64,000 bases of DNA, taken from contig NZ_SBKN01000005.1 of NCBI RefSeq assembly GCF_004122105.1, positions 1 through 64,000 on the forward strand. The letters run 5' to 3'. The position numbers and the translations under genes are program-made. Source of the DNA: Flavobacterium stagni. Its GTDB lineage: Bacteria; Bacteroidota; Bacteroidia; Flavobacteriales; Flavobacteriaceae. The notes under the pieces are model-generated. The model did no database searches and had not been told where the DNA came from. It saw nothing but the letters and a program-made list of their open reading frames with translations. Of the stretch, positions 1 to 9,200 are shown piece by piece (positions within the stretch are counted from its first letter, which is position 1; the number at the start of each line of letters is the position of its first letter).

Positions 1-2387
1 TCAAAAGAGAAGTAACGCAAACCGCTCGTCAACACTTGTGTGCTTACAACGTTGTTGCTCGCATCCAAACGTTGGACTTGGTAGCGGTAAACCGATACTA
101 AAGCAACTGCCGAACTGGTAACTTGTGTTGTTGTATTCGAGATTTGAGTTCCACAAGAAGCTACTGTACTTAATGGTGTTGGCGTGAACACGTAGAAAGC
201 TGGCGCATAGTTCGGTTGCCATACATTGTTAATGCGCACAGTCGATTCAACTTTATATTTTGCACCATAGGCATAGTTGGACAAATTGGACAAGAACAAA
301 TTACGTAACCCCATATCCACCGTAACAGGAGCTGACATTGGGGTGTCATCGGCTGGATTCACACGCGTTACTACATAACGGTAGCCTTGTGCATTCGCTA
401 CTAAGCTCGTGATAATTGAAGCGCCATAAGTAATGGTTGAGTTGGGAACTGTTGCTGCGGGTGTTGTATAAACAGGTATACAACCTCCGGGTAAGCCAAT
501 GTTGTCGATGTTACCATTACAGTCGTTGTCTAAGCCGTCGTAACACACATCCACTGCTCCGGGGTTTACGTTTGCACGTGTATCATCGCAGTCGGTGTTA
601 TTCGTTACGTAGCCAGCCATAAATTGACATGCAGAAACCGTAGGATCACCAAAACCATCGCCATCTGCATCTCTAAAATAAGGAGAACCTGCTCCTATGG
701 TCGGATTTGCATCATTGCAATCGGAATTATTTGCAACACCACAGGGAGCAAAAATCATACTTCCAAATCCGTCACCATCCGCATCTACATATTGAAGTTG
801 ATTGTCGTTACAATCATTATTATTAACTACCCCACAAGCCACCAAAACATTGCGACCAAAGCCATCGCCGTCGGCATCCATGTATTGCAATTGGTTGTCA
901 TTACAATCGGAATTATTATTAGGACCGCATTCGGCAAAGGTCGTACTTCCGTACCCATCGCCATCAGCATCCACGTATTGGAGTTCGTTGTCGTTGCAAT
1001 CGACATTATTAACTACCCCACAAGCCACCAAAACATTGCGGCCAAAGCCATCGCCGTCGGCATCCATGTATTGCAATTGATTGTCATTACAATCGGAATT
1101 ATTATTGGGACCGCATGCGGCTAAAGTAGTTCCACCATACCCATCGCCATCAGCGTCTACGTATTGGAGTTCGTTGTCGTTGCAATCGATATTATTGGTG
1201 ACTCCACAAGCTACTAAAACATTGCGACCAAAGCCATCACCGTCGGCATCTATGTATTGCAATTGGTTATCATTACAATCGGAATTATTATTGGGCCCGC
1301 AAGCGGCTAAAGTTGTACCACCATACCCATCACCATCAGCGTCTACATATTGGAGTTCGTTGTCGTTACAATCGATATTATTGGTGACACCACAGGCTAC
1401 CCAAACGTTGCGTCCAAAGCCGTCTTCATCCACATCTAAATATTGAATTTGGCCATCATTACAATCTACATTATTCGTGGCTCCGCAGGCAACAAGCACC
1501 TGACTACCATAACCGTCACCATCGGCATCCAAATATTGCAATTGGTTATCATTACAATCGGATGCATTTGTAACACCACAAGCTACTAATATAGCATTCC
1601 CGAAACCATCGCCATCAAAGTCTAAATATTGCAATTGGGAATCGTCACAATCGGAAGCATTGGAAACACCACAACCGGTAAGGGTTGTACTTCCAAATCC
1701 ATCCCCATCGGCATCGACATATTGAAGTTGATTATCATTACAGTCGTTTGTATTGGCAACATAACCAACAGGAGCTCCTAGACAAGATGTTGTAGACGAA
1801 TAGGGAACGCCAAAGCCATCACCATCGGCATCGACATAATAGGTTTGGACTGCATTTATTGTAAAATTGGCTTTAAAATTAGCACCATTATTACTCGCGT
1901 ATTGCGTCCCCGCACAACTTGTTGCTTGATCGGAATACACTTCCAACACATAATTTCCAGGCGACAAAGTAGAAGTTAGATCCACATTGAGGTTGGTAGC
2001 ACTCCATTGTTGATCACGACCGCCGCATCCATTGGCAAAATCAGAAGTGAAATTAAGTCCCACAGCTGAAAATGCACCGCTGCTTCCATTCACTAAATAC
2101 ACCCGATAATACAAATGCGTACTGGAAATGTCACATCCGCCACATTTCCAATTGTTATGTTCAGCTCCTTTTAAAAAAAGGCCTGAAGAACCTGCACAAT
2201 AGGTTCCTAACTGTGCATTATCAAAATCGGGATTCGCTGTTGTGGCTTGAAGATCATAGAAGGTATCTCCATTCCCATTATTCAATACTATATACGTGGT
2301 ATTGAATCCGGCCGACTGACTTCTAAGGTGTAATCCGCTAAACAAGAGCAAGAACAGCCCAACTTTAAAAAATAATTTTTGTCTCAT
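1..2387 (-). CDS. Giant secreted surface protein with Asp-rich tandem repeats, partial
   Basis: The reading frame is open from the ATG at 2385-2387 to the window edge, about 795 codons, so the C-terminus is missing. It begins with a hydrophobic signal peptide (MRQKLFFKVGLFLLLFSG). An N-terminal domain of about 170 residues is followed by thirteen units with a DADGDGFG core, then a MopE-type metal-binding motif (DCDD, then PGAVDVCYDG and DNDCNGNID), then a domain about 93 percent identical to the C-terminal region of the neighbour at 2542-8709. By analogy with that neighbour it should end in a T9SS sorting domain. The DxDxDG units resemble thrombospondin type 3 and other calcium-binding loops. 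The role is inferred to be a calcium-stabilised stalk or adhesin on the cell surface. Own promoter at 2440-2470. Confidence 0.85.
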   Translation of the reverse strand, partial: MRQKLFFKVGLFLLLFSGLHLRSQSAGFNTTYIVLNNGNGDTFYDLQATTANPDFDNAQLGTYCAGSSGLFLKGAEHNNWKCGGCDISSTHLYYRVYLVNGSSGAFSAVGLNFTSDFANGCGGRDQQWSATNLNVDLTSTLSPGNYVLEVYSDQATSCAGTQYASNNGANFKANFTINAVQTYYVDADGDGFGVPYSSTTSCLGAPVGYVANTNDCNDNQLQYVDADGDGFGSTTLTGCGVSNASDCDDSQLQYLDFDGDGFGNAILVACGVTNASDCNDNQLQYLDADGDGYGSQVLVACGATNNVDCNDGQIQYLDVDEDGFGRNVWVACGVTNNIDCNDNELQYVDADGDGYGGTTLAACGPNNNSDCNDNQLQYIDADGDGFGRNVLVACGVTNNIDCNDNELQYVDADGDGYGGTTLAACGPNNNSDCNDNQLQYMDADGDGFGRNVLVACGVVNNVDCNDNELQYVDADGDGYGSTTFAECGPNNNSDCNDNQLQYMDADGDGFGRNVLVACGVVNNNDCNDNQLQYVDADGDGFGSMIFAPCGVANNSDCNDANPTIGAGSPYFRDADGDGFGDPTVSACQFMAGYVTNNTDCDDTRANVNPGAVDVCYDGLDNDCNGNIDNIGLPGGCIPVYTTPAATVPNSTITYGASIITSLVANAQGYRYVVTRVNPADDTPMSAPVTVDMGLRNLFLSNLSNYAYGAKYKVESTVRINNVWQPNYAPAFYVFTPTPLSTVASCGTQISNTTTQVTSSAVALVSVYRYQVQRLDASNNVVSTQVLTSGLRYFSF
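708..1730 (-). repeat. Eleven tandem 93-bp units encoding DADGDGFG repeats
   Basis: Eleven consecutive 31-codon units without length variation (11 x 93 = 1023 bases). Each reads QLQYxDADGDGFG, then about eight variable residues, CG, four residues, DCNDN. Two subtypes alternate in the middle: units with GRNVLVACGV and units with GGTTLAACGPNNN, giving a 186-base higher-order period. Two longer, more diverged units flank the array in the protein. Uniform unit length and alternating subtypes point to expansion by unequal crossing-over of a two-unit block. Confidence 0.93.
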
Positions 2388-2439
2388 AAGAAGAATTTTA
2401 GGGTTAACTAGGTTACTTATGAGATTTGAGGTTATGAGA

Positions 2440-2470
2440 CAAAACTACAGGCTTTGCTGTTGGGCAGCAA
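2440..2470 (-). promoter_or_regulatory. Bacteroidetes-type promoter of the repeat-protein gene
   Basis: On the minus strand TTG (2470-2468), 20 bases, TAGTTTTG (2447-2440), matching the TTG / TAnnTTTG consensus of Bacteroidetes housekeeping promoters. Transcription would start near 2436, about 50 bases before the ATG at 2387. Confidence 0.65.
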
Positions 2471-2493
2471 TACGACATTTTTCGTATTTGCAT

Positions 2494-2522
2494 AAAAAAA
2501 ACCTCCCGAAGGAGGTTTTTAT
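2494..2522 (-). terminator. Terminator of the YDG-module protein gene
   Basis: Hairpin AACCTCC / GGAGGTT with A and T tracts on both sides, 20 bases after the stop codon at 2542. It separates the two giant surface protein genes. Confidence 0.85.
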
Positions 2523-2541
2523 TGTTTTGATAAAAAAATAA

Positions 2542-5500
2542 TTATCGTTTAATCACACGTAGTGTTTTGATATTTTCACCTTGTGTTAAGATTACATTAT
2601 AAACACCTGCTGGGAAGTTAGCCCCTACTTCTGTGCTTTCCACTGAATCGGATGAAACCGTTTTCGTTTCCACCAATTTACCCAACATGTCATACACTTG
2701 AATTGTATATTCTGCTGTGCTCGCTGAATTCACTTTGAAATAGAAGTTCTCTGCAAATGGGTTCGGATAAACTGTAGCTTCGAAGCTGATGGCTCCTGCT
2801 GCTTGTGTATCTTCGATAGTACGTGCTACGTTTGGCACTACAAGCGTACATGTTTTTCCGAATGGACCAAAGTCAGGTTGACCTGGCATACTCACCGCTA
2901 CTTGTACTGAATACGTTTCTCCAGGTACTAAACCTGGGAAATCAGTCAATTTGAAGTAGTTGGCATTCTTGTCTACACTGTAGTCGTAACCTTGATTTAC
3001 ATTATATAAACGGTAACGGTACAATACTACATTACGAACTAAGTTCGCGTAGATATTTTCGTTATAGCTTGATACCGCGTAGTCGTTACATTGTGTAGCA
3101 CGAACTTCACTAGTTGGGTGTTTCGGTGCTTGAATAGTACATACAGGACCGTAAGCCATAAACACACCGTCTAAGTTACGGATCGCACACGAAACGCTAT
3201 AATTAGCATCGTAACGGAAATCGGTTACTTGTTCGAATGAGAAGTAACGTAAACCACTTGTAATTACTTGAGTACTCAATACGTTGTTACTTGCATCCAA
3301 ACGTTGTACTTGGTAACGGTAAACCGATACTAAGGCAACTGGTGAACTCGTAACTTGCGTAGTCGTATTCGAAATTTGTGTACCACATGCAGCCACTGTA
3401 CTTAATGGTGTTGGCGTGAACACGAAGAATGCAGGCGCATAGTTCGGTTGCCATACGTTATTGATACGAACCGTAGTTTCTACTTTAAACTTCGCACCAT
3501 AAGCATAGTTAGACAAGTTAGACAAGAACAAGTTACGCATACCCATATCCACAGTAACAGGAGCTGACATTGGGGTATCATCGGCTGGATTCACACGTGT
3601 AACCACGTAACGGTATCCTTGACAGTTCGCCACTAAACTTGTAATGATAGAAGCACCATAACTAATTGTTGAGTTAGGAACAGTAACCGCTGGTGTTGTA
3701 TAAATTGGAATACAACCACCTGGCAATCCGATGTTGTCGATGTTACCGTTACAGTCGTTGTCGATACCGTCATAACATACATCTACAGCACCAGGATGAA
3801 TGGTATTTGATGCATCGTTACAATCTAAATCATTAGCAACATATCCAACTAATGGCAAACAAGAAACAATTGAACTTGCTGGATTACCGTAACCGTCATT
3901 ATCGGTATCAGCATAGTAAGTAGTATTAGATAACAAAGTAATTACAGCAGACCCTGTATTACCCGTACCCACTAAAGAATTTGCATCAGTGATTGAAACA
4001 ATAGAATACGTTGTAGTTGAAGCTGGAGTAACAACAATACTTGAACCAGAAACATAATTGGATTCTGTGTAATTATTAGTACCGTCAGTATATACTAAAG
4101 TGTAAGGACTTCTTCCTCCTGTGATAGCAACATTAATTACAGCACTATCACCAGAACAAATTGAAGTAGTTCCATTCATTGTTGCTGCAGTAGAACCTGT
4201 AATTAAACTTGTAGTTCCGTAAAGAATAATATTATTCACATTCGTTGCTGTATCAAAACCTCCAGTTCCTGCTGCACCTGTAGCATTGTATGCATAAACA
4301 CGGAAAGTAGTAGCAGATTGAACATCCCCTAAAGAAGACATTACAAGACTATTGAAAGCAGAGGTACTTGCAGTCACCCCATTTAATACGGCGATATCAG
4401 TAGCATAATTGTTGATTGACGAACGAATCGCAATTGAACTTGGCCCTGTACCTGAACGATCCCACACAAAACTTAAAGATGTTGGAGTGAATTGGTAACC
4501 TGCATTAGGGGTAACGGTAAATTGATAGTATTTATTGGCATCAATTGTAGTTGTTAATGGCCAGTTTGAACCCCCTAGACGGTTCGCATTTCCTGTTGTA
4601 GTAATTCCGGCTACAGAAATGGTAGATGAAGACACTAAACTATTATTGTAAACACTTGGCTCAGTCGTTTCAGTACCGGCATTTCCAAAAGTACTCCACA
4701 TTAAAATAGCGGGTTGGGTGATATTAGCTGTCAAACCTACTGGTTGTGTTAACTCATAATTGGCTGCGTCTGCTCCACCTAATGTTGAAGTAGACGTTAC
4801 AGCAATACCTGTTCCTTGTGCTGAAGTAGCAAAAGTTCCTGTTCCATTTAAGGTAACAACATCCCCAGACACTACACCAGAAAGTGTACCTGTAATTACC
4901 GCAGCAGTTGTACCATCAAACGGTTTATTTTGTGCAGTAGCACCAGTAATGGTTAACGTTTTTACAGTGATATCAGCCGTCAAACCTGTCAATTGAGTTA
5001 CCGAATAATTTCCTGCAGCAGCACCATTTAACGTTAAAGTAATCGACACAGGCTTAGTAGTACCAACCGTTTTGGTATCAAAAGTTGCCACTCCAGTGAA
5101 ATTAACTACATCGGTATTGTAAATACCATTTAATGTACCGCCAGTATAAGTGGCCGATGTATTGCCATCGTAAATTTTATTGACAATTGATAATCCATCA
5201 ACAGTCAACACTTTAGCTTCTACTGTAAGTACTAATACATCTGAACCTGTACCTCCTGCATTTGTAGCTTCCAAAGTAATCGAATAATTCCCTGGCGCTG
5301 CAGTCAAAACACCTGAAATTTCACCAGTTGTTGTATTTACAGTTAATCCTGCAGGCAAGTTGGTCGCATTATAAGATGAAGGAGCATTTGTTGCAGTAAT
5401 AAAATAGTTAAATGCAGTTCCATACGTTACTGTTGCTGTTAAAGCACTTGAAATTACAGGCGATGGTTCTGAAGTAATATCTGCAACTAAACCTGAGGGT

Positions 5501-8500
5501 TGTGTTAATGAATAATTTGAAGAAGCACTTCCTGAAATAGTATACCCACTTACAGTTACGGGAATATCTGTTGCAACAGCTGAAGAAATAAAGGTTGCTA
5601 CAGGAGTTCCTCCTAAAATAACATTGGCTTCATCACCAGTAACAACACCAACCAATGAAGGTGTACCTGTAATGGTAGCATCGGTATTTCCATCAAATAC
5701 TTTATTCGCAATTGAAATTCCGTTAATCGTTAATGTTTTTGGAGTTACTGTACTTGAAGCGGTAGCCACATTTACAGAAGTAGCTCCTGTTGTAGACAAT
5801 ACGATATCGCCTGAGTAAGGAGATCCTGCAACTGATGCATTAGCGGCTAAACGGACATAAACAGGAACGTTTGTGATGTTTCCTGCAGCACCTACAGTAG
5901 CTGTCGATCCAAATCCAGATCCTGAAGTTGCAGAAACTTCAAATCCCGCTGGAGCCGTTGCTGTTACACCACTTAATAAATAAGTACCTGAAACAGTGAA
6001 TGAAGTTTCAGTTGAAGCCGTGCCATAAGTTGTAGACAATGCGGCGGGAGAACCACTCGTTGAGAAAGATGGCGCTGGTGCCACACCTGTATATCCTTTA
6101 AGTACCACGTTATTGGTTGATACAGCACAATCGAATCCCCCTGTTCCAGTTAAGGCTGTCGCTTGATAACCATAAATACGGAATGTTGTTGGAGTTGAGA
6201 TTGCTGATAAACCAGAAATCGCAATTGTACGAACTGCTGAAGTACTTGCTGTTAATCCAGTAACGGCTCCAATATTTGAAGCATATCCATCTACTGAAGA
6301 ACGTAAAGCTACACTTGAAGGTCCGCTACCTGAGAAATCCCAAATAAATTCAAACGATGTGGGTGTAAATGTAAATCCGGCATTAGGAGTTACGGTAAAT
6401 TGGATATACTTTGAAGTATCAATAGTTGCACCTACTGTCCAATTGGTTCCCCCTAAACGGTTACCGTTTGCAGCAGGAGTAACTGTACTTCCTGTATAAT
6501 TTAAAGACGCTGAACCAATATTTGTTTCATTAGAAGTGCTTGGTTCTGTAGTTTCAGTACCCGCATTTCCAAATGTATTCCATTGTAATAAAGCAACAAT
6601 AGCTGGATTGATGTTTGCTGTTAAACCAGTTGGTTGTGTCAAATAATAGTTCCCTGCATCTGCACCACCAATGGTTGATGTAGAAGTCACGGCGATATTG
6701 TTACCAATTGCTGATGAAGCAAAAGTTCCTGTTCCAGAAAGTGTCACCACATCTGAACCAGCAATACCTGAAAGAGTTCCAGTAATTACTGCATTGGTAT
6801 TTCCATCAAAAGTTTTACTTTGTGCAGCAGCACCTGAAACAGTTAACTCTTTTGCCGAAATATTTACAGTTAAGCCCGTTGGTTGAGTCAAGCTATAATT
6901 ACCTGCTTGAGCACCATTCAAAGTCAATGCAAAAGTTACGGGTTTATTTGAACCTATAACTTTATCAACCATAGTAGCCGACCCTGTAAATGAAACGGTA
7001 TCTGAACCATATACACCTACTAATGAGCCACCTGTGTAGCTCACAGATGTAGTAGCATCATAGATTTTATCTACTGTTGCAATTCCTGTAATTGTTAAGG
7101 ATTTTGCATTAATTGTCAACGACAAAGTTGCCGTTCCATCACCACCTGCATTCGTAGCTACTAAACCAATGTTATATACACCTGGTGCAGCAGTAGGAAT
7201 ACCCGAAATTTCACCTGTTGCTGTATTGATTGATAAACCAGCAGGTAAATTGGTGGCATTGTAAGATGTAGGTGAATTATCTGCAACTATTTGATAGGTA
7301 TAAGAAGTACCATAAGTTGCCGTAGCCGTTAAGGCACTGCTGATTGTTGGCACAGGCGAAGAGGTAATCGTAATTGTTCCATTCGCTGCGGCAAAATTAT
7401 AATTCGCAGCTGTTAATCCAGAAACATCTGGAGTAATTGTAATTCCGGCTGTTGCGGCTGGAGTTGTATCCGTATAATTTGTAGTGTAGGAAACAGTACC
7501 TGAAACAACACTACTTGTATCACCATTATAAAACCCGGATAATGTGTAAGTTCCTGCAGCGATAACTGAAGCGGCAGCAGTACCTTGTGCTACAGATTGA
7601 TTCCCAGCAGTAGTGGTTAAAGTGGCTTTAGAAACACTATTCCCTGAAGCTGCAGTTGTAATATTTACTGCAGTTGCACCTGTAGAAGACAATACGATAT
7701 TTTGACTATCATAAGATCCACCAACTGTAGCAGTTGCACTCATACGAATATATAAAGTTCCATTGGCTGTTCCTCCAGATTGGGTGAACGTGGCAGTTGT
7801 GCCAAATGTGGTATTATCCGAAGACACTTCAAATCCTGTTGGTGCAGTTGCAGTGATATTCGCAGAAAGACCAGAACCAGATATTAAAGATGTTTGCGAT
7901 GGTGTTGCAACTCCATAAGTAGTTGAATATGCCAATAAAGAGGTAGTGCTTGAAGATATTGAAGCAGCACTTGGTACTGCAGAAGCCCATGATGTTGCTA
8001 TTCGAATACCGTCAATTGTAGCACCTGGAGGTGTCCCCTGACGAATGTAAAATGCACTTGGATTTACATCGGCAGCTGTAGGGTCTGGAGCTGTAATATT
8101 TGCAGTACCCTCAGTACCATTTAGTGCTGGATTAATAAACACACTTACCGTATCATTCGTTGTTCCTGAAATAATTGAGTATTTAATTACAACTAAATAA
8201 GTAGTGTTTAGCGAGTAAGTAAAACCTGTAAATGTAGCACTTGCTACAGCTGCATTTTTGGAAATTCCAAAAGCCAAATTGTTAGAAGCATCTCTTTTAA
8301 CAAAGAATCTTCCCACAAAGGATGATGCACCTGTACCCAAATGGATAAAATAATCTCCAGTTGTAGTTGCAGAACTTACATTAACCAAGAATGCTGCATA
8401 AACATTACCTGAAGTTTGAGCTGTATAAGTTCTGTTTACGTCAGCTACCCCAGTTGTTGAGATAGTAACAGCCCCTCCTACACCTGAGCCTGGGTAACCT

Positions 8501-8709
8501 GGATAAGTAAGACCAGATGTTGTAAACTGAGGATAAAAGGTACTACCACTATGTGCAGTCCAATTCCCTCCCGAAGCTGTTGTAATATCTCCGGCAGTAG
8601 AATAACTAAAATTTTCTGTTAACAACTGAGCATGACCCAATTGGAAAAGAAACATCAATAAGACCAAGAAAAACTTGTTCTTATTGAAAAATTGTAGATT
8701 TTTACGCAT
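2542..8709 (-). CDS. Giant T9SS-secreted protein with YDG and Ig-like modules
   Basis: 2055 residues. The signal peptide ends near GHAQ (residue 27). An N-terminal domain of about 200 residues is followed by alternating beta-sandwich modules: putative Ig (cadherin-like) segments and five YDG modules recognisable by KIYDATT, KTFDGNT, KVFDGNT, KIYDGNT and KPFDGTT. A longer segment starting with a TFGNAGTETTEPS stretch occurs twice, showing internal duplication of a multi-domain block. Near residue 1500 there are one DTDNDGYG unit and a MopE-like DNDCNGNID motif, then the C-terminal module shared with the gene to its left, and a T9SS type A sorting domain starting at YPNPFAENF and ending TLRVIKR. 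It is probably exported through the Sec and type IX systems and anchored on the surface as an adhesin or gliding-related filament. The exact role is unknown. A TAATTTTG box lies at 8732-8739. Confidence 0.88.
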   Translation of the reverse strand: MRKNLQFFNKNKFFLVLLMFLFQLGHAQLLTENFSYSTAGDITTASGGNWTAHSGSTFYPQFTTSGLTYPGYPGSGVGGAVTISTTGVADVNRTYTAQTSGNVYAAFLVNVSSATTTGDYFIHLGTGASSFVGRFFVKRDASNNLAFGISKNAAVASATFTGFTYSLNTTYLVVIKYSIISGTTNDTVSVFINPALNGTEGTANITAPDPTAADVNPSAFYIRQGTPPGATIDGIRIATSWASAVPSAASISSSTTSLLAYSTTYGVATPSQTSLISGSGLSANITATAPTGFEVSSDNTTFGTTATFTQSGGTANGTLYIRMSATATVGGSYDSQNIVLSSTGATAVNITTAASGNSVSKATLTTTAGNQSVAQGTAAASVIAAGTYTLSGFYNGDTSSVVSGTVSYTTNYTDTTPAATAGITITPDVSGLTAANYNFAAANGTITITSSPVPTISSALTATATYGTSYTYQIVADNSPTSYNATNLPAGLSINTATGEISGIPTAAPGVYNIGLVATNAGGDGTATLSLTINAKSLTITGIATVDKIYDATTSVSYTGGSLVGVYGSDTVSFTGSATMVDKVIGSNKPVTFALTLNGAQAGNYSLTQPTGLTVNISAKELTVSGAAAQSKTFDGNTNAVITGTLSGIAGSDVVTLSGTGTFASSAIGNNIAVTSTSTIGGADAGNYYLTQPTGLTANINPAIVALLQWNTFGNAGTETTEPSTSNETNIGSASLNYTGSTVTPAANGNRLGGTNWTVGATIDTSKYIQFTVTPNAGFTFTPTSFEFIWDFSGSGPSSVALRSSVDGYASNIGAVTGLTASTSAVRTIAISGLSAISTPTTFRIYGYQATALTGTGGFDCAVSTNNVVLKGYTGVAPAPSFSTSGSPAALSTTYGTASTETSFTVSGTYLLSGVTATAPAGFEVSATSGSGFGSTATVGAAGNITNVPVYVRLAANASVAGSPYSGDIVLSTTGATSVNVATASSTVTPKTLTINGISIANKVFDGNTDATITGTPSLVGVVTGDEANVILGGTPVATFISSAVATDIPVTVSGYTISGSASSNYSLTQPSGLVADITSEPSPVISSALTATVTYGTAFNYFITATNAPSSYNATNLPAGLTVNTTTGEISGVLTAAPGNYSITLEATNAGGTGSDVLVLTVEAKVLTVDGLSIVNKIYDGNTSATYTGGTLNGIYNTDVVNFTGVATFDTKTVGTTKPVSITLTLNGAAAGNYSVTQLTGLTADITVKTLTITGATAQNKPFDGTTAAVITGTLSGVVSGDVVTLNGTGTFATSAQGTGIAVTSTSTLGGADAANYELTQPVGLTANITQPAILMWSTFGNAGTETTEPSVYNNSLVSSSTISVAGITTTGNANRLGGSNWPLTTTIDANKYYQFTVTPNAGYQFTPTSLSFVWDRSGTGPSSIAIRSSINNYATDIAVLNGVTASTSAFNSLVMSSLGDVQSATTFRVYAYNATGAAGTGGFDTATNVNNIILYGTTSLITGSTAATMNGTTSICSGDSAVINVAITGGRSPYTLVYTDGTNNYTESNYVSGSSIVVTPASTTTYSIVSITDANSLVGTGNTGSAVITLLSNTTYYADTDNDGYGNPASSIVSCLPLVGYVANDLDCNDASNTIHPGAVDVCYDGIDNDCNGNIDNIGLPGGCIPIYTTPAVTVPNSTISYGASIITSLVANCQGYRYVVTRVNPADDTPMSAPVTVDMGMRNLFLSNLSNYAYGAKFKVETTVRINNVWQPNYAPAFFVFTPTPLSTVAACGTQISNTTTQVTSSPVALVSVYRYQVQRLDASNNVLSTQVITSGLRYFSFEQVTDFRYDANYSVSCAIRNLDGVFMAYGPVCTIQAPKHPTSEVRATQCNDYAVSSYNENIYANLVRNVVLYRYRLYNVNQGYDYSVDKNANYFKLTDFPGLVPGETYSVQVAVSMPGQPDFGPFGKTCTLVVPNVARTIEDTQAAGAISFEATVYPNPFAENFYFKVNSASTAEYTIQVYDMLGKLVETKTVSSDSVESTEVGANFPAGVYNVILTQGENIKTLRVIKR

Positions 8710-8731
8710 AATTAAAGATGTTGATTTTGCA

Positions 8732-8739
8732 CAAAATTA
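8732..8739 (-). promoter_or_regulatory. Candidate -7 box of the YDG-module protein gene
   Basis: TAATTTTG on the minus strand, 23 bases before the ATG at 8709. The matching upstream TTG is not clear (CTG at the expected place), so this is weaker than the other promoters listed. Confidence 0.4.
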
Positions 8740-8852
8740 AAAACTAAAACCCTGAAAACAGCTATTTTATGTTAGCTTTTTGTTAACAATCCGCTACCGT
8801 TTCATACGTCGATTAAATTGGTTTTTTGTCGGTTATTTTAGTTTATTTTAAT

Positions 8853-8885
8853 AAAAAAACTCCTCTATTTCTAGAGGAGTTTTTC
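8853..8885 (-). terminator. Terminator of the rpoB-rpoC-DUF3467 operon
   Basis: Nine-base stem ACTCCTCTA / TAGAGGAGT with a TTTC loop, flanked by A and T tracts, directly after the DUF3467 stop codon. It closes the long minus-strand translation/transcription cluster. Confidence 0.88.
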
Positions 8886-8889
8886 TGTA

Positions 8890-9198
8890 TTAGGCTTGTC
8901 CTGTCGGACCGAAATTTAAAGGAGTTGGCGGTAAATCCGTTTCTTTAATTTCTCCATGGGCTTGTTCAAATCGATGAATATTTTCTGCCATCGCTTTCAA
9001 CAACCGTTTGGCATGTTGAGGCGTTAAAATAATTCGCGATTTTACTTTCGATTTTGGAACACCTGGCATGATGGTCACAAAATCCAATACAAACTCAGAG
9101 GGCGAATGGTTGATAATGGCAAGGTTAGAATAAATTCCTTCCGCTGTTTTCTCATCCAATTCGATGTTGATCTGTCCGGGTTGCAATTCTTCGCTCAT
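8890..9198 (-). CDS. DUF3467 family protein
   Basis: 102 residues, matching the small DUF3467 family (QINIELDE near the start, YSNLAIINHS, FVLDF, KSRIILTP). No signal peptide or membrane segment, so it is cytoplasmic. It starts 2 bases after the rpoC stop codon and is followed by a strong terminator, so it must be cotranscribed with rpoBC. Function unknown. The tight coupling suggests a link to transcription, but that is only inference from context. Confidence 0.85.
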   Translation of the reverse strand: MSEELQPGQINIELDEKTAEGIYSNLAIINHSPSEFVLDFVTIMPGVPKSKVKSRIILTPQHAKRLLKAMAENIHRFEQAHGEIKETDLPPTPLNFGPTGQA

Positions 9199-9200
9199 GA

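Noticed and set aside
624..1446. Plus-strand open frames over the repeat array
   Set aside because: They are shadows of the repetitive minus-strand gene: their repeats mirror the 93-base units, and they have no plausible start region.
708..1730. CRISPR array
   Set aside because: The 93-base period is wholly coding, units have no spacer-like unique segments and no cas genes are near.
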